From: Oscillospiraceae bacterium
Lineage (GTDB): Bacteria > Bacillota > Clostridia > Oscillospirales > Acutalibacteraceae
Length of the DNA: 16,039 nucleotides
NCBI GenBank assembly: GCA_022508705.1
Contig: JAFLUO010000034.1
Location: 1-16,039 of the forward strand
Direction of reading: 5' to 3'
Part shown: positions 15,498 through 16,039 of the stretch, in pieces
Numbering within the stretch: position 1 is the first letter of the stretch
Layout: each line of letters starts with the position of its first letter
Program-made: the position numbers and the translations under genes
Notes under the pieces: model-generated
The model's input: only the letters and a program-made list of their open reading frames with translations
What the model was told of the DNA's origin: nothing
Database searches by the model: none

Positions 15498-16039
15498 CTA
15501 TTTTATTTCCCAATCAATTTCCTGACCGTAAGACTTACGGAGAAAATTATTTGCCTTTTTAAAATGCCCGTTGCCGAAAAATCCGTTGTAAGCGGAAAGC
15601 GGACTTGGATGTGCGGATTCCAGCACTAAATGAGCGGGGTTTGTAATAAGCTTTGCCTTGTCCCTCGCATTTCTGCCCCAAAGTAAAAATACAATGGGTT
15701 CGGGACGGGCATTGAGAAGTTTTATAACATTATCGGTAAATATTTCCCAGCCCATACCCTTATGACTGTTTGCCTGACCTCTGCGAACGGTAAGGCAGGT
15801 GTTCATAAGCAGAACACCTCTTTTTGCCCAATCGGTAAGCTCGCCGTGAGTGGGTATCGGCAAGCTTAATTCCGCATGAATTTCCTTGTAAATATTTTGA
15901 AGTGACGGCGGAATAGGTACTCCTTTTTTTACAGAAAAGCAAAGCCCGTGTGCCTGCCCGGGCTCGTGGTACGGGTCCTGCCCTAAAATTACAACTTTAA
16001 CGTCCTTGTAATCTGTAAGCTTAAGACTGTTAAAGATAT
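15498..16039 (-). CDS. ung: Uracil-DNA glycosylase (partial, 5' end beyond window)
   Basis: Family 1 uracil-DNA glycosylase removes uracil from DNA to start base-excision repair. The last 179 codons are visible, reading from the window edge (first full codon at 16037); the family is about 225 residues, so roughly 45 N-terminal residues are missing. The visible part contains the water-activating motif GQDPYHEPGQAHGL, the uracil-binding strand GVLLMNTCLTVRRGQANSH, and the DNA-intercalating loop HPSPLSAYNGFFG. An internal ATG at 15863 lies after the catalytic GQDPYH motif and cannot be the real start. The downstream hydrolase gene follows after 19 nt. Confidence 0.96.
   Translation of the reverse strand, partial: IFNSLKLTDYKDVKVVILGQDPYHEPGQAHGLCFSVKKGVPIPPSLQNIYKEIHAELSLPIPTHGELTDWAKRGVLLMNTCLTVRRGQANSHKGMGWEIFTDNVIKLLNARPEPIVFLLWGRNARDKAKLITNPAHLVLESAHPSPLSAYNGFFGNGHFKKANNFLRKSYGQEIDWEIK

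Noticed and set aside
15498..15863. Short uracil-DNA glycosylase starting at an internal ATG
   Set aside because: The frame stays open to the window edge and the upstream part contains the catalytic GQDPYH motif, so the gene is cut by the window and not short.

Overview
This window looks like the chromosome of a moderately low-GC, endospore-forming Firmicute of class Clostridia, probably a gut-type Oscillospirales or Ruminococcaceae relative; the genus cannot be fixed from sequence alone. Three things point there: a bacterial V-type ATPase operon, an adjacent pair of spore-coat genes (a SipL-like gene and spoIVA) behind a sigma-E-like promoter, and strong purine-rich Shine-Dalgarno sites with frequent GTG and TTG starts. 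No transposase, phage gene, CRISPR array, tRNA or rRNA was seen.

Layout. Positions 1-5627 (minus strand) hold the first seven genes of a V/A-type ATPase operon. In transcription order these are a small peripheral-stalk subunit, C, I, K, the F-subunit gene, E and A (cut by the window edge). A clear promoter sits at 5599-5627 and the gene junctions are tight or overlapping. Upstream on the same strand is a small membrane protein with DUF2798-like features (5669-6232). Its leader contains a three-way-junction RNA fold, a competing antiterminator and an intrinsic terminator, so it is a candidate riboswitch or attenuator. No terminator is visible between this gene and the ATPase operon.

Positions 6468-10326 (plus strand) are a likely sugar-use operon. 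It encodes a cytoplasmic GH13 alpha-glucosidase of the oligo-1,6-glucosidase type, an MFS transporter and a CmpB-like membrane protein. The glucosidase-transporter junction contains a near-perfect 48-nt hairpin placed exactly between a Shine-Dalgarno sequence and the start codon. A bidirectional terminator at 10352-10378 separates this operon from the convergent tRNA-dihydrouridine synthase gene.

Positions 11344-11480 form a divergent promoter region: a vegetative promoter for the dus gene on the minus strand and a sigma-E-like promoter on the plus strand. The latter reads into the SipL-like gene (DUF3794 plus LysM) and spoIVA, whose products are known in other spore formers to bind each other on the forespore surface. 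A second bidirectional terminator (14505-14538) ends that operon. The right end (minus strand) carries uracil-DNA glycosylase (cut by the window edge) followed by an alpha/beta hydrolase of the monoacylglycerol-lipase type.

The most notable signals beyond the genes are the RNA leader at 6245-6378, the hairpin inside the translation initiation region of the transporter at 8217-8279, and the compact SipL/SpoIVA operon with its sigma-E-like promoter.
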